Positions 1 through 10,727 of a stretch of 64,000 nt of DNA are shown in pieces. Positions within the stretch are counted from its first letter, which is position 1. Every line of letters begins with the position of its first letter. The DNA is from Mycobacterium sp. MS1601. Its GTDB lineage: Bacteria; Actinomycetota; Actinomycetes; Mycobacteriales; Mycobacteriaceae. The stretch lies in contig NZ_CP019420.1 of assembly GCF_001984215.1 (NCBI RefSeq), positions 2,480,001 to 2,544,000 on the forward strand. The letters are read 5' to 3'. Below the pieces are notes generated by a model that saw nothing but the letters and a program-made list of their open reading frames with translations, searched no databases and was not told where the DNA came from. The translations under genes were made by a program, and so were the position numbers.

Positions 1-3000
1 CGCCGACGTCACCGAAGATGCGGCTGAGCACCGAGGCGAGCAGCACCAGCGCCACCACGATCACCACGGCGGCTGCGCCGAGACCGATCAGCACCCCACG
101 TCGCTTGCGGCTGCGGGAGTCCGGGTCATCGGTGGAGGCCAGTCTGGCGGCCAGCCCGCGTTGCGCGGGCCCGGACGGTACCGGTTCCAGCAGGTCGGTG
201 CGGTCGGCCTCTGCGGTGGCCTGTTGCAGCAGATTCAAAAGCGTTGCGGCGGTGCGGATTCCACCGCCAGGCTGGACGGAGCGGGAAGCCGCCGCCGAGA
301 TCGGGAACGGGATGTCGGGGTCCACCGTCGCCGGTTCCACGGGATGTCCTGCCGAATCCGTGTCGGCTTTGGCCAGCCCGCTGGGGGTGCCGTGCTCCGA
401 CAGCGGCCAGCGGTTGACCAGCAGGGCGTACAAGGCTGCGCCGATGCCACGGATGTCGTCTTCGGGATCGGCGTTGCGCAGTGTCGCGGGGAACGCCAGG
501 GCGACATCACCTTCGATGCTGACCCGGACACGGCTGGGATGGTCGAGCGACAGCGCCACCCCGGCCTTGTGGGCGGCATCGGCGGCGGCCGTCAGTGACT
601 GGATGGCCCGCGCCCCGCCGATGGGCGACGGAGACGTATCGGCCACCTCCTGCAGTGATCCGCCCCGGATCCACTCGGACACCACCAGTCCACCCGAGCC
701 GCTGCGGGCCACGTCCAGCACCCGTGCGATACCGGGCAGATCGATGCGGGACAGCTTGAGTGTGTTACTGAGAATGGCGTCGAGTTCGTCGTCGGCCAGG
801 GTGCCGTCCGGGTCGACGAACGTCAGTGCGACCTGGCGATCCAGCGCGGTGTCCAGTGCCTGCCAGAACTGCAGATTCGGCGGCCCGCCGTGGAACACCA
901 GCAGCCGGTACCGGCCGCCGGCGATGCTGGCGCCGGGGATCAGGTGGACGTCGTCCGGGGCTGCCCCATCCATCACAGGTTCGCGGGGAGCATCGAACGC
1001 GATCGGTTCGCGGGTCGGATCGCCGGCGAAATCGGCGCCTGGCCGCTTCGGCGGTTCCGGAGCTGGCACCTTCCCGACGTGCGAGGTGGGTGCTTCGGAC
1101 TCGAAGTCCGGGTGGAAGTCGGGTTGGAACTCGTCGGCGGTCTGGGGCAGCTTGGTCGTCGGGGTCCCGGTTTCCGGGTCGCCCGAGGTCTCGTCGCTCG
1201 CCATCGGTCCTTTCCCCATTCCGCCGCGCGGTGCGGGCGGACGGCTGGGCCGCCCTCCCGGCAGATTCCTGTGCTCAGGGTACGGGACGCCCACAGCCGT
1301 CGATCCTGGGTCAGCTCGGCCGATACTCGGTCTCAGCCGGCGGCGCACCATCGACACAGCTGCCGATGCCTCGGGCACCTTGGCCCACACCAGCACCACG
1401 CCCACGATGCCCAGCATCAGCACACCGAGGATGCTCAGCCGCAGCAGTGAGCCCATCGCGCCGGCGTTGGTGGTCAGCGACTCCAGCCCCAACAGCTGGT
1501 CGACCACCACGCCCGCCAGGCCAGCCAGCAGTGATGCCGTGATGGTCACCAGGATGGTTCGCACCACCGGCAGCTCCAGCAGGCGACCACCCCGGGGCAC
1601 CAGGGTGCGGCGCAGCAGTATGTGACCGAGCACGGCGCCGGCCAGGAAGCCCAGGCCGTTTGCCAGGCCCAGATATCCCGCCACCATCTCCGGGTTGTCG
1701 GTCAGGTGCGGCGCTGCGAACGACGCCGCGATCTTCACCGCGGTGATCACGACGATGACGGCGATCGGGGTCCACGGCTGCTCCCTGGCGTAGAAGACGC
1801 GCAGCTGCAACAGCACCAGGGCATAGGGGATCAGCGTGAACGCCGACAGTGCGATCGCCAGGCCGAGGTAGTTGGCGTCCACCTGACCGAAGTTCCCGTA
1901 GGCGAACAGCGCGCTGCCGATCGCGGTGCCGCCGACGGTCATCACTGCGACGATCGGGATCAGCGTGATCATGGTCAGCCGGGTGGCCAGCGACAGATCA
2001 GCCAGCACGGCCTTGGTGTCCTCGGCGGCGGCGTTGCGGGACAGCCGCGGCATCACCACCGTCAGCACCGTCACCCCGATGATGCCGAACGGCAGTTGCA
2101 GCACCAGCCAGGTGTAGCTGTAGATGGCCGGCCCGGAAGCCGCTGCGGTGCTGGCGATCTGGTTACCGATCACCAGACCCACCTGGCTGATCAAGACGTA
2201 GAGCACCATCGCCGAGGCCATGGCACCGAAGCGTCTGAGCCGGTCGTCGATGCCCCACAGTGGGCGCAGGCTGATCTTCTCTTTGCGGATGGCCACGAAC
2301 AGGATTGCGGTCTGCGCCACGACGCCCAGGGTGGTGCCGATTCCGAGGACGAGCAGCTTGGTATTGCCCATCTCCACCGGGTCCACCGACAGCTCTCCGG
2401 GCACCAGCAGGTAGACCACCAGGGTGGTGATGGCGACGATGTTGTTCACCACGGGTGCCCAGGCGGGCGCACCGAAGACGTTGCGGGTGTTCAGGATCGC
2501 CATGAACACCGACGCCAGGCCGTAGAAGATCACCTGGGGCAGCAGCAGATACGCGAAGGCCGTCGTCAGGGGTTCGTTGACCTGTGGATCGTCGCCGAGC
2601 ATCAGCCGCACCAGCAGCGGCGCGCCGAGCACCGACAGCACCGTGGTGGCCAGCAGCAGCGCGGTGGCCAGGGTGACCAGCCGCCGGACGAAGGCCGCCC
2701 CGCCGTCTGGATCATCGCGTTCGGCGCGGGTGAGCACAGGCACGAAGATCGCGGTGAAAGTGGCTTCGAGCACCAATGCGGCGATCATGTTGGGCAGCTG
2801 GTTGGCCACCGTGAAGGTGCTCGACAGCGCCGCGCCCAGGATGGCCGCCAGCAACACGATGCGGATGAAGCCGGTGATCCGGCTGATCAGCGTCGCGAAC
2901 GCCATGCCCCACGACCGCGACACCACCGCCGAATCGGACAATTCAGCGCGCACCGCTTTGGTGGCAGGGGTGCGCTTGACGTAGACGGGCTGCGGGCGGG

Positions 3001-3094
3001 TTGGGCGGCGGGGATCCTGCCGGGTGCTTCGGGGCGGCTCACTGGGCTTGCCCGCTGGGATGCGCCGCTGTGGTTGGCGCCCGGTGGTGCTCAC
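1..3094 (-). CDS. murJ: MurJ/MviN lipid II flippase with cytosolic pseudokinase domain (partial, C-terminus beyond left edge)
   Basis: Lipid II flippase of peptidoglycan synthesis in the inner membrane, homologous to mycobacterial MviN (Rv3910). Reading from the GTG at 3094, about 35 Arg/Pro-rich residues precede a long run of membrane helices (roughly residues 45-560) with the MATE/MurJ core. A Pro-rich cytosolic linker (about 570-710) leads to a protein-kinase-like fold (about 715-945) that keeps a GASIAGGRYRL-type start but lacks a recognisable HRD catalytic motif, so it is read as a pseudokinase that would bind a regulator such as FhaA. A last membrane helix lies at about 996-1021; the extracellular C-terminal domain is cut by the window edge. 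The start overlaps the stop of the upstream gene (GTGA), so translation is probably coupled. The family assignment is secure. Confidence 0.95.
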   Translation of the reverse strand, partial: MSTTGRQPQRRIPAGKPSEPPRSTRQDPRRPTRPQPVYVKRTPATKAVRAELSDSAVVSRSWGMAFATLISRITGFIRIVLLAAILGAALSSTFTVANQLPNMIAALVLEATFTAIFVPVLTRAERDDPDGGAAFVRRLVTLATALLLATTVLSVLGAPLLVRLMLGDDPQVNEPLTTAFAYLLLPQVIFYGLASVFMAILNTRNVFGAPAWAPVVNNIVAITTLVVYLLVPGELSVDPVEMGNTKLLVLGIGTTLGVVAQTAILFVAIRKEKISLRPLWGIDDRLRRFGAMASAMVLYVLISQVGLVIGNQIASTAAASGPAIYSYTWLVLQLPFGIIGVTVLTVVMPRLSRNAAAEDTKAVLADLSLATRLTMITLIPIVAVMTVGGTAIGSALFAYGNFGQVDANYLGLAIALSAFTLIPYALVLLQLRVFYAREQPWTPIAVIVVITAVKIAASFAAPHLTDNPEMVAGYLGLANGLGFLAGAVLGHILLRRTLVPRGGRLLELPVVRTILVTITASLLAGLAGVVVDQLLGLESLTTNAGAMGSLLRLSILGVLMLGIVGVVLVWAKVPEASAAVSMVRRRLRPSIGRADPGSTAVGVPYPEHRNLPGGRPSRPPAPRGGMGKGPMASDETSGDPETGTPTTKLPQTADEFQPDFHPDFESEAPTSHVGKVPAPEPPKRPGADFAGDPTREPIAFDAPREPVMDGAAPDDVHLIPGASIAGGRYRLLVFHGGPPNLQFWQALDTALDRQVALTFVDPDGTLADDELDAILSNTLKLSRIDLPGIARVLDVARSGSGGLVVSEWIRGGSLQEVADTSPSPIGGARAIQSLTAAADAAHKAGVALSLDHPSRVRVSIEGDVALAFPATLRNADPEDDIRGIGAALYALLVNRWPLSEHGTPSGLAKADTDSAGHPVEPATVDPDIPFPISAAASRSVQPGGGIRTAATLLNLLQQATAEADRTDLLEPVPSGPAQRGLAARLASTDDPDSRSRKRRGVLIGLGAAAVVIVVALVLLASVLSRIFGDVG

Positions 3095-5445
3095 GTCTGC
3101 CCGGGTTCGGGACGGTCCAGATCCGCGCGGTCGGGTTGGCCGCGGAAGCGGTGCCACAGCCGGCGTCCGGTCAGCAGTGCCAGCACGGCGCCCGCTGCCA
3201 AGGTGATGAAGAACAGCACCTGACCGTAGGCGTTGGAGTTCACCGACAGCCGTACCGGCTCACCCAGAGCCAGCCCGTCCGGGGTGCGCAGCGACACGTC
3301 GACGGCGACGCGCTGGGTGAAGTGCACCTCGATGGGCACCCGGATCGGCAGGTAACCCGGCGGCAGCTCCTGCTCACCGATGTCTTCGACCGTCATCCCC
3401 GGAGGGACGTCGAGGTTCAGGCGCACCCGGATGGGCACCGCCAGGTCGTTGCGCAGAGCCAGCGGCAGCGGGCTGCGTTCGGTGGCCAGGGTGTACGCGC
3501 CACCCGGGTTGACGATGGTGACGGCGCCGAACAGGTCCTCGATGGTGCCGCCGACCACCCCCAGGCGTTGCCGGGCCAGTTCGTTGCGGGATTGCGCAGG
3601 CTCGGACTGACTGAGCGCGCGCAGCATGTCCTCGCGCAGCGGCGCGGTGTACGCCACACCCGTCAGGCCGGTCTGGGTGTTGGTGGTCAGCGCCGCTGTG
3701 AGCCCCCACAGCCGGCCCAGTTCGCCGGACAGCTGCGCTACCACGGCGTCGTCGATGCGGCCCTGTTGATTGTTGTCAGCGGCCGCGGAGACCGGCTGCA
3801 GCGGACCGTGCACCGCCTCCGCGCCGGCGATGACGTCCGCCAGCGGCTCCGGCACCGCGAGGCCGGAGCGGATGCTGGTGGCCAGGGTGGTCAGCACCGC
3901 TTGGGCGTCGTCGGCATCGGGGTTCCACGTCAGCGGTGGCACCAGCACCTGAGCGCGCGGTTCGGTGCTCGGGTGCAAGCCGCGCCACACCATGGCCGAC
4001 AGCGCGTCCTGGCGTCGTGACACCTCGGAATCGTGGTCCAGCGGCACCGTCAGAGACGAGTCCAGATACGACGGCGACGTCGGAGGACTTCCGAGGGCAG
4101 CCAGCGCGGCACCCACTGTGGGATCGAACGGCACTGTCACCACCTGCCCGGACAGCCGTCGCGGGGACAGGTCGGCGGTGACCGGGTCACCGGTGTTCTC
4201 GTCCGTGGCGAAGCCGTCGGCCGCCGCGATCGCCACGGTGGGTCCGTGGTCGGTCAGCAGGTGCACCACGCGGCTGGTCAGTGGGCCGTCGCCCACCACG
4301 GTCACCCCGCGGGTCGAGGTGACCCCGAGGATCTGGTCCACCAGATCGAAGACCGTGGTGGTGGCGAACGTGCCGAGGTTCGGGTCGCCGACGCGGTCGA
4401 CGGCGTCGAGGTCGGCCTGGGCGTACGGCGTCGCCGTGACGCACATCCGGCCGGCCAGCTCACGTAGCCGGTCCAGCCACGCCGTCGCCGCGGCCTGCCC
4501 ACCGCCCGGATTGCTGGGCGGGGCCAGTGGATTGGCGGAGTTACCCACCACGTAGCCGCCCGTCATCGCGTTGACGGTGACCAGCAGGTCCGGGTCCACG
4601 GCCAGACACAGTGCGCGGGTGATCTCACCGCCGGGGTCCACGGTGGGTCCGGTGGCGAACTCGGCGGCCGCCAGCAGCATGTCGAGCCTGCCGCCGGGAG
4701 CCAGTGAGGTGGCCAGCGAGTCGTCCGCCAGCCGCACCGGGGTGGTGCCGCCGGGCACTCCGGGTGCGAGTTGCGGGCGATCGGCCAGGGGCCACAGCAT
4801 CGTCACCGGGACCGGGCGGGAGGTGTCGGGAGCCACCACGTCAGCCACGTCGACGCCGGGGTCCTCACCGGGAGGTGCGTCGGCCCTGGGCACCCCGAGC
4901 ACGGGGAGCAGGAACCGGGCGTCGTCGAGGCGGGCCGGGTCGCCGTAATCCGGTGTGCCGTTGACGTTCACCAGCAGTGGGTAGACGCCGGGGGTCTGGA
5001 TGTCCAGGGCGGGTTCGGTGGTCGAGCGCAGGGGATAGGACAGCACGAACGGTGCCTGCTGGCCGTGTTGCAGTTCCTCGGAGATGTCGATGAACTCGCC
5101 GACGGGACTGAACTGGCTGTTCTCGCCACCGAGGTCGGTGCGCAGCTGGCTGGAGTTCTCGACGGCCGGGGCACGTTCCAGGCGCGCCACCACATCACGC
5201 ACCGGGCGGTCACCGACGTTTTCGACAGTGCCCGACACGGTGACGGTGGGTGGGCCGGTGGTGGTGACGGATTCGGGGGTGACGCGGTCGACGTGGATCA
5301 CCAGGAACTGAGCCTCACCCGGCTCCGCAGCCGCGGCCTGGGGCAGTGCGGCGGGCAGGACGAGCATGGCCAGCAGGAGCGAGATGGTGATGAAGCGGGG
5401 CGCCGTGATCGAGAACCTGCGCAAGCGGCGCCGCCGCGGCGTCAC
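3091..5445 (-). CDS. Exported single-pass membrane protein, DUF6049 family (Rv3909-like)
   Basis: A 784-residue protein of unknown function, similar to Rv3909. A basic N-terminus is followed by a hydrophobic signal segment (about residues 16-40, ending in AAAAEPGE). A large extracytoplasmic region follows, with an early beta-sandwich-like part ([18 protein letters not shown]), and a C-terminal membrane helix near residues 745-765 ends in a short basic tail. It lies between mutT4 and murJ with four-base overlaps on both sides, so the three genes form one transcription and translation unit. The constant pairing with the lipid II flippase suggests an envelope role, perhaps in peptidoglycan export, but this is inference from context only. 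Confidence 0.9.
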   Translation of the reverse strand: MTPRRRRLRRFSITAPRFITISLLLAMLVLPAALPQAAAAEPGEAQFLVIHVDRVTPESVTTTGPPTVTVSGTVENVGDRPVRDVVARLERAPAVENSSQLRTDLGGENSQFSPVGEFIDISEELQHGQQAPFVLSYPLRSTTEPALDIQTPGVYPLLVNVNGTPDYGDPARLDDARFLLPVLGVPRADAPPGEDPGVDVADVVAPDTSRPVPVTMLWPLADRPQLAPGVPGGTTPVRLADDSLATSLAPGGRLDMLLAAAEFATGPTVDPGGEITRALCLAVDPDLLVTVNAMTGGYVVGNSANPLAPPSNPGGGQAAATAWLDRLRELAGRMCVTATPYAQADLDAVDRVGDPNLGTFATTTVFDLVDQILGVTSTRGVTVVGDGPLTSRVVHLLTDHGPTVAIAAADGFATDENTGDPVTADLSPRRLSGQVVTVPFDPTVGAALAALGSPPTSPSYLDSSLTVPLDHDSEVSRRQDALSAMVWRGLHPSTEPRAQVLVPPLTWNPDADDAQAVLTTLATSIRSGLAVPEPLADVIAGAEAVHGPLQPVSAAADNNQQGRIDDAVVAQLSGELGRLWGLTAALTTNTQTGLTGVAYTAPLREDMLRALSQSEPAQSRNELARQRLGVVGGTIEDLFGAVTIVNPGGAYTLATERSPLPLALRNDLAVPIRVRLNLDVPPGMTVEDIGEQELPPGYLPIRVPIEVHFTQRVAVDVSLRTPDGLALGEPVRLSVNSNAYGQVLFFITLAAGAVLALLTGRRLWHRFRGQPDRADLDRPEPGQT

Positions 5446-6203
5446 GGGCCCTGTCCGCAGCCGCCCGCCCGGCCGGGTGCGGACTCGTCGGGACGGCGAC
5501 GTCGGGCGCGTGAATGCGTCTGTGGCCGGCGGCGTGGGGTGCTGCGGGGTAGTGGCGGTAGCGCCGCCGGACCGTCGGTCTGCAGCTTGTGGATCAGTTC
5601 GCCTGCCACTTCGGCGAGTTTGCGTTCGTCGGCATAGGCCAGTTTCGACGGCAGCTCACGGACGGGCACCCAGGCCACTTCGGTGACCTCGACGTCCTCG
5701 TCGGACAGTTCTCCACCGGAAAAGCGCATCAGATAGTGGTGCACGGTCTTGTGCACCCGCCTGCCCTCGGTGACGAACCAGTAGTCGATGCTGCCCAGAG
5801 CGGCCAGGACCTTGCCCTCGATACCTGTCTCCTCGGCGACTTCACGGATGGCGGTCTGCTCGGCGGTCTCGCCCTGTTCGATATGGCCCTTCGGCAGCGA
5901 CCACAGCATCCGGCCGCGCCGGTCGATGCGTCCGATCAAGGCGGCGACCTGCTCTTCGAACGGACCGTCGAGCCCGTCGATCACCAGCCCACCCGCCGAT
6001 GTCTCGTGGACGGTGCGCAGCCGCCCAGGGTTTTTGTTCTGCCGCGGACGACGCGGCTTGGCCGTCTCGGCCTCTGGGGGCTGAGCTGGGGGAGCGGTCT
6101 CGGCCGCACTGGCCTCCGGGGCGTTCTGCGGCGGCCCTGCGGCACGGCGACCCCGACGGCGACCGCGGCGCCGTCGTGGTTTGGCCTGCTCGCCGTCCGA
6201 CAC
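5442..6203 (-). CDS. mutT4: Nudix hydrolase MutT4
   Basis: Nudix hydrolase of 253 residues, homologous to Rv3908. After a basic Arg/Ala/Pro-rich N-terminus (about 60 residues) the Nudix domain begins at [15 protein letters not shown] sequence. The Nudix box is visible as [20 protein letters not shown], followed by TGIEG; all catalytic Glu residues are present. The family removes oxidised or non-canonical nucleoside diphosphate derivatives. An ATG at 6290 opens the same frame, but I chose the GTG at 6203. Homologues begin at the matching SDGEQAK residues, and a TACTAT -10 hexamer (6216-6211) sits exactly seven bases upstream, which gives a leaderless mRNA. The stop overlaps the next gene's ATG (ATGA). 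It is divergent from pcnA. Confidence 0.92.
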   Translation of the reverse strand: MSDGEQAKPRRRRGRRRGRRAAGPPQNAPEASAAETAPPAQPPEAETAKPRRPRQNKNPGRLRTVHETSAGGLVIDGLDGPFEEQVAALIGRIDRRGRMLWSLPKGHIEQGETAEQTAIREVAEETGIEGKVLAALGSIDYWFVTEGRRVHKTVHHYLMRFSGGELSDEDVEVTEVAWVPVRELPSKLAYADERKLAEVAGELIHKLQTDGPAALPPLPRSTPRRRPQTHSRARRRRPDESAPGRAGGCGQGP

Positions 6204-6210
6204 CCAAGCG

Positions 6211-6287
6211 ATAGTAGCTGGCGCCAGCTGTGCCTCTTGCGTCACTCGCCGGTCGGTGATCGACGGACCGGCGCGGCCATCTAGGCT
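6211..6287. promoter_or_regulatory. Divergent leaderless promoters of mutT4 and pcnA
   Basis: Two -10 hexamers of the mycobacterial TAnnnT type face away from each other. TACTAT at 6216-6211 (minus strand) lies seven bases before the mutT4 GTG. TAGGCT at 6282-6287 (plus strand) lies eight bases before the pcnA GTG at 6296. Both spacings put the transcription start on the start codon. No Shine-Dalgarno sequence is visible before either gene. The call rests on spacing and consensus only. Confidence 0.6.
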
Positions 6288-6295
6288 CATTGAAC

Positions 6296-7783
6296 GTGTC
6301 AGACGCCCTGAATGAAGCCGAACTGCTGGCCGGTGCAGCGGTGAGGCTGAACGGGCATGCCGAGGTGTTGTGTGCCGTCGGCGCTGCGTTCGAAGCCGCC
6401 GGACGGCAGCTGTACCTGGTGGGCGGTCCGGTGCGTGACGCGCTGCTGGGACGGCTCCCGCAGCCCGGTGACGGTCTCCCGTACGACCTCGACTTCACCA
6501 CCGACGCGCGCCCCGACGAGATCCAGAAGATCCTGCGTCCCTGGGCCGAGGCCATGTGGACCACCGGAATCGAATTCGGCACCGTCGGCGCGGCGCGCCA
6601 CGGGGTGCGGGTGGAGATCACCACTTTCCGCGCCGACACCTATGACCAGGTGTCGCGCAACCCGCAGGTCCGGTTCGGCGACAGCCTCGCCGACGACCTG
6701 GTGCGCCGTGATTTCACAGTCAACGCGATGGCGGTGCGGATCACCGGCTCGGGGCCGGGGGAGTTCCTGGACCCACTCGGAGGGTTGGCGGCGCTGGTGG
6801 CACGCGTGCTCGACACGCCTGCGGCGCCGGAGTCGTCCTTCGGCGACGATCCGCTGCGGATGCTGCGGGCGGCCAGGTTCGTCTCGCAGCTGCGCTTCGA
6901 GGTGGCGCCGCGGGTCCGGACGGCGATCACGGACATGGCCCCGCAGATGGCGCGGATCACCCCGGAGCGGATCAGCGCCGAGCTGGACAAATTGATGCTC
7001 GGCGCGGATCCGGTGGCCGGCATCCAGCTGCTGGTCGACACCGGGCTGGGGGAGCAGGTGCTGCCCGAGATCGGCGGTATGCGGATGGCGATCGACGAGC
7101 ACCATCAGCACAAGGATGTGTATGAGCACTCGCTGACCGTGCTGCGCCAGGCCATCGATCTGGAGGAACCCCTGGGTTCTGAAGGTGGAGGCCCGGACCT
7201 GGTGTTGCGGTGGTCGGCGCTGCTGCATGACATCGGCAAACCGGCCACTCGCAAGCACGAGTCCGACGGCGGGGTGAGCTTTCACCATCACGAGGTGGTG
7301 GGCGCCAAGATGGTCCGCAAACGCATGCGCGAGCTGAAGTACTCCAAGCAGATGGTCGACGACGTGTCCCAGCTGGTGTATCTGCACCTGCGCTTCCACG
7401 GTTACGGCGACGGCAAATGGACCGACGCCGCGGTGCGTCGCTACGTCACCGACGCGGGCCCGCTGCTGGCGCGGCTGCACAAGCTGGTGCGCGCCGACTG
7501 CACCACTCGCAACAAGCGTCGCGCCGCGCGCCTGCAGGCCAACTACGACCACCTGGAGCGGCGCATCGCGGAGCTCGCCGAGCAGGAGGATCTGGCCAAG
7601 GTGCGCCCGGATCTCGACGGCAACGCGATCATGGAACTGCTGGGCATCCAGGCGGGTCCCGAGGTGGGCCAGGCCTGGCGCTACCTGAAGGATCTGCGGA
7701 TGGAGCGTGGGCCACTGGAGCACGACGAGGCGGTGGCCGAGTTGTTGCAGTGGTGGAACCAGAGGGGCTCCACGCCCGACTAA
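6296..7783 (+). CDS. pcnA: CCA tRNA nucleotidyltransferase with HD domain (PcnA)
   Basis: A 495-residue class II nucleotidyltransferase homologous to Rv3907c, adding CCA to tRNA 3' ends or polyadenylating RNA. The N-terminal domain has [13 protein letters not shown] and the metal-binding [10 protein letters not shown] motif, followed by [10 protein letters not shown] and the [13 protein letters not shown] signature. The C-terminal half carries the HD phosphohydrolase domain with ALLHDIGKP and [10 protein letters not shown]. In this frame TTG (6290) and GTG (6296) are possible starts; I chose GTG because it lies eight bases after a TAGGCT -10 element and no ribosome-binding site precedes either. 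The small Asp-rich gene follows after five bases. Confidence 0.95.
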   Translation: MSDALNEAELLAGAAVRLNGHAEVLCAVGAAFEAAGRQLYLVGGPVRDALLGRLPQPGDGLPYDLDFTTDARPDEIQKILRPWAEAMWTTGIEFGTVGAARHGVRVEITTFRADTYDQVSRNPQVRFGDSLADDLVRRDFTVNAMAVRITGSGPGEFLDPLGGLAALVARVLDTPAAPESSFGDDPLRMLRAARFVSQLRFEVAPRVRTAITDMAPQMARITPERISAELDKLMLGADPVAGIQLLVDTGLGEQVLPEIGGMRMAIDEHHQHKDVYEHSLTVLRQAIDLEEPLGSEGGGPDLVLRWSALLHDIGKPATRKHESDGGVSFHHHEVVGAKMVRKRMRELKYSKQMVDDVSQLVYLHLRFHGYGDGKWTDAAVRRYVTDAGPLLARLHKLVRADCTTRNKRRAARLQANYDHLERRIAELAEQEDLAKVRPDLDGNAIMELLGIQAGPEVGQAWRYLKDLRMERGPLEHDEAVAELLQWWNQRGSTPD

Positions 7784-7788
7784 CGGGT

Positions 7789-8286
7789 ATGGACTATTGC
7801 CTGGGTGCCGAGGACGGCACCGCTTCGATGTGGTCGGGTACGCCGGATGTCGACACCGACGGCGACGGTGTCTTCGACGGCGTGGCGCTGGATTTCGACC
7901 GTGACGGCCTGCTCGACGATGCCCTGGTCGACCTCGACGGGGACGGGGTCGCCGAGTACGCCGTGCTGGATCTCGACGGTGATGCCGGGTGGTTCACCGA
8001 CGACGGTTCCGGCACGTGGGCGGTACCTGCCGACGGGCCGGGGCGGCCGCTGCGGTGGCTGAGTCTCGACGGCCTGGAGTCGACGGGGGGACCGATGGTG
8101 GACTTCGACGCCGACGGCGCGGTCGACGACCTTTTGGTGGACAGTGACTCAGACGGGCTGGCCGATCGGGTGCTCAGCGACGACGGCCGGGTCGGGTACG
8201 TCGACACCGACGGCGACGGCCGGTGGGACGTCAAGCTGGCTGATGCCGACGGCGACGGTGCCGCCGACAGCGCCCAGACGCTCTGA
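7789..8286 (+). CDS. Asp-rich DxDxDG-repeat protein (Rv3906-like, DUF6802 type)
   Basis: A 165-residue acidic protein built from repeats of the DxDxDG type (DVDTDGDGVFDG, DLDGDGVAEY, DSDSDGLADR, DTDGDGRWD, DADGDGAADS). These resemble thrombospondin type 3 or dockerin calcium-binding loops, so calcium binding is likely although no partner domain is present. There is no signal peptide. The ATG lies five bases after the pcnA stop, so the two genes are probably co-transcribed, as in other mycobacteria (homologue Rv3906c). The cellular role is unknown. Confidence 0.8.
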   Translation: MDYCLGAEDGTASMWSGTPDVDTDGDGVFDGVALDFDRDGLLDDALVDLDGDGVAEYAVLDLDGDAGWFTDDGSGTWAVPADGPGRPLRWLSLDGLESTGGPMVDFDADGAVDDLLVDSDSDGLADRVLSDDGRVGYVDTDGDGRWDVKLADADGDGAADSAQTL

Positions 8287-8337
8287 GCCGAGCGTGTGTC
8301 CTCGGCCGACAGGCCGGCAAAATCGGCCCACGCGGGG

Positions 8338-8493
8338 TTGGATGCGGCGCGGCTCCTCTTCGCGCAAGCGCTCATCGGCCCGCGCCGGGTTGGATGTGGC
8401 GTGGCTCCTCTTCGCGCAAGCGCTCATCGGCCCGCGCGGGGTTGGATGTGGCGTGGCTCCTCTTCGCGCAAGCGCTCATCGGCCCGCGCCGGG
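8338..8493. repeat. Three tandem copies of a 52-bp repeat
   Basis: Three head-to-tail copies start at 8338, 8390 and 8442, each beginning with TTGGATG and ending in a GCCCGCGC-type string, with only a few substitutions between copies. The third copy contains the stop codon and last codons of the minus-strand gene ending at 8476. The array therefore probably grew by duplication of that gene's 3' end. It resembles a mycobacterial intergenic minisatellite (VNTR). Confidence 0.9.
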
Positions 8494-9243
8494 CGGCCCC
8501 GCGAATGCCTGCGCAATCGTCAACCACTGCTGCGCATCGGAACCCGTTGCCGTCACGTCCAATTCGGCCAGCGGACGGCGCTGCGTCACCAGGAAGCAGA
8601 AGTCCTCGGCGGAGCCGCTGACTCGTTGCGCGGCGTCCTCGGGACCCCACACCCAGCTCTCACCGGCGGGCCCGCGTAGTTCCACGTGAAACAACTCCGC
8701 CGGCGGAGTCAAGCCATGAACGGTAAAGGCGAAGTCACGAGTTCGCACACCGAGGTGGGCGATGGACCGCAACCGCGAGGTAGGAACCCGACGCACCCCG
8801 AGCGTGTCGGCCACATCGAGACCGTGCGCCCAGGTCTCCATCAGCCGTGCGGTGGCCATCGACGCCGGGCTCATCGGCGGCCCGAACCACGGCAGCTTGC
8901 GGCCCTCGGGCACGGCGCGCAGCGATGCGTGCAGCATCGCCCGGGTGGACCGCCATGACGCCAGCAGGTCGGGCGAAGCCGCCACCTCCTCGGCACCGGC
9001 GTCCACGAATCCCGACGGGTTGGCCGCGGCCGCCGTGAGCGCGTCGGCGAAGGCCGATTCGTCGGTGACCGCGAGCACCGCCAACCGGTCGGTCCACAAC
9101 AGATGCGCGATCTGATGTGCGATGGTCCAGCCCGGTGCCGGCGTCATCGTCTGCCAGTGCGAGGGGCTCAGGTCAGCCACCAGCGCGTCCAGCTCGTCAC
9201 TTTCGGCGGTGAGCTCCGCGATCAGCGGACCGGCATCGGCCAT
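8476..9243 (-). CDS. TIGR03084-type DinB/maleylpyruvate isomerase fold protein (Rv0036c-like)
   Basis: A 255-residue protein of the actinobacterial mycothiol-dependent maleylpyruvate isomerase/DinB-like metal-binding fold, homologous to Rv0036c. The N-terminal four-helix domain carries the first metal-ligand region ([15 protein letters not shown], His residues) and a later [12 protein letters not shown] segment with the third histidine. The C-terminal domain (about 170-255) is the SCP-2-like part. The substrate is unknown. The ATG at 9243 has a TAGGGT hexamer (9255-9250) six bases upstream and no ribosome-binding site, suggesting leaderless expression. Its last codons lie inside the tandem repeat. 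Confidence 0.85.
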   Translation of the reverse strand: MADAGPLIAELTAESDELDALVADLSPSHWQTMTPAPGWTIAHQIAHLLWTDRLAVLAVTDESAFADALTAAAANPSGFVDAGAEEVAASPDLLASWRSTRAMLHASLRAVPEGRKLPWFGPPMSPASMATARLMETWAHGLDVADTLGVRRVPTSRLRSIAHLGVRTRDFAFTVHGLTPPAELFHVELRGPAGESWVWGPEDAAQRVSGSAEDFCFLVTQRRPLAELDVTATGSDAQQWLTIAQAFAGPPGAGR

Positions 9244-9321
9244 GGCGTCACCCTATGCGGTACGTGGCGCGGGCCCTCAGACCCCCACCCCGGCTCCGGC
9301 GGCACTACGTCAACGACTGCG

Positions 9322-10647
9322 TCAGCGGGCGGCGCGGCGGCCGACCACGGCATTGGCGGCCAGTCCCAGAAGATAGAACGCCGCCCCGGTGACCACCAAG
9401 CCGGGCGCATGACCGTCGTCGGGGATGACAGCCGCAGCCAGGGTGATAGCCGCGATGAACGACACCCAGAACAGCGAATCCTGTACGGCGAACATGTGTC
9501 CACGCAGAGCGTCGTCGACGTCGATCTGCATGGCGTTGTCGGCGCAGAGCTTCACCACCTGTCCGGCCGAGCCGAGCAGGAAGCCACACAAAACCATCAC
9601 CGGCAGATCCAGCGTCACGGCCGAAAGCTGGATCACCGCGGCAGCCAGAAGTGCGCCGTTGACGCTGGCATAGCGTCCCCAGCGTCGCACCAGTGCCGGT
9701 GTGTAGAGATTGGCCAGGAAGGCACCCAGGCCGGTCGCCGACAGAAACAGCACCGCCGTGCCGAGGCCCGCCACCGCCACCTGCGGGGTGTCGGTGTGCC
9801 GGACGATCACGAGTACCAGCAGGCTGTTGATGCCGAAGGCCATCCGGTGCGCGGCCAGGCCCATGAGCGACGCGGCCACGGTCGGCACGGCCGCCGCGGT
9901 GCGGAAGCCGTGAATCCAGCCCGTCGACACCGCGTAGAACACCGATCCGTGGATGGCACGCACGGTGTCGTCGGGCCCGAGCACATGGGCGGGAAACCGC
10001 AGGGCAAGCACCAGCGCCAGTCCCACCGGCACCGTCACCATGAAGATCACGGCCGAGGCGCCGGCATCGTTGGCGCCGATCAACCACCGCGGCAGCAGCA
10101 TGAAGTCGGCGCCGAGGAACGTCGCGAACGCGCCCGCCGCGGTGGCTACCGAGTTCATCGTCACCACCTGCGCGCGGGGCACCACATGCGGCAGCGACGC
10201 CGACAGACCGGAGGCGACGAACCGGGTGAACCCGTTGACGATCAACGCTCCGCACAGGATCGGCAGATCGCCCGCGCCGACGGCCAGCAGCACGCCGACG
10301 ACCATGATCGACACCAGCCGGCCCAGGTTGGCCCCCACCAGCACCAGACGCCGGTCCCAGCGGTCCAGCAGCGCACCGGCGAAGGGGCCCAGCAGCGAGT
10401 ACGGCAGGAAGAGCACGGCGAACGAGCCCGCGACGGCCCACGGTGTCGCGGCGCGGTCCGGATTGAACAGCAGTGCCCCCGCCAGGGCGGCCTGGAATAG
10501 GCCGTCACCGAACTGACTTGCCAGCCGCAGCTCCATCAACCGCCAGAACTGCGGCAGAGCGCGGACCGCGCGCCACAACGCCACGGCGCCACGCGCGTCG
10601 ACCACGAGATCACTTCCCTCAAGCGCGGATGGACGCGTCAGCGCCAC
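9322..10647 (-). CDS. Major facilitator superfamily transporter (Rv0037c-like)
   Basis: A 441-residue integral membrane protein of the major facilitator superfamily, homologous to Rv0037c. About eleven or twelve hydrophobic helices are visible, with an MFS loop motif near residue 110 ([17 protein letters not shown]) between helices 2 and 3. The substrate is unknown. The GTG at 10647 is taken as start; a TAGGCT hexamer lies 11 bases upstream, and the first conserved segment ([16 protein letters not shown]) begins about 30 residues in, so a slightly later start cannot be excluded. It is divergent from yqgE. Confidence 0.85.
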   Translation of the reverse strand: MALTRPSALEGSDLVVDARGAVALWRAVRALPQFWRLMELRLASQFGDGLFQAALAGALLFNPDRAATPWAVAGSFAVLFLPYSLLGPFAGALLDRWDRRLVLVGANLGRLVSIMVVGVLLAVGAGDLPILCGALIVNGFTRFVASGLSASLPHVVPRAQVVTMNSVATAAGAFATFLGADFMLLPRWLIGANDAGASAVIFMVTVPVGLALVLALRFPAHVLGPDDTVRAIHGSVFYAVSTGWIHGFRTAAAVPTVAASLMGLAAHRMAFGINSLLVLVIVRHTDTPQVAVAGLGTAVLFLSATGLGAFLANLYTPALVRRWGRYASVNGALLAAAVIQLSAVTLDLPVMVLCGFLLGSAGQVVKLCADNAMQIDVDDALRGHMFAVQDSLFWVSFIAAITLAAAVIPDDGHAPGLVVTGAAFYLLGLAANAVVGRRAAR

Positions 10648-10727
10648 GACAGGAGACCAGCCTACAAATATCCGTCACGCCGCCGTTGTTCGCCACGACA
10701 GCGCTGCCCTGGTGCCATGATGGGTGC

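Noticed and set aside
1622..3223. 533-codon plus-strand frame opposite murJ
   Set aside because: Gln/His/Arg-rich antisense product; the minus strand encodes the MurJ membrane helices.
6299..7723. 474-codon minus-strand frame opposite pcnA
   Set aside because: Antisense shadow created by high GC; His/Arg/Gln-rich composition and no motif.
8338..8493. CRISPR array
   Set aside because: Copies are contiguous with no unique spacers and there are no cas genes nearby; it is a tandem repeat.
10473..10727. Upstream extension of the yqgE frame
   Set aside because: Lies antisense to the divergent MFS gene start and is not conserved in the family.
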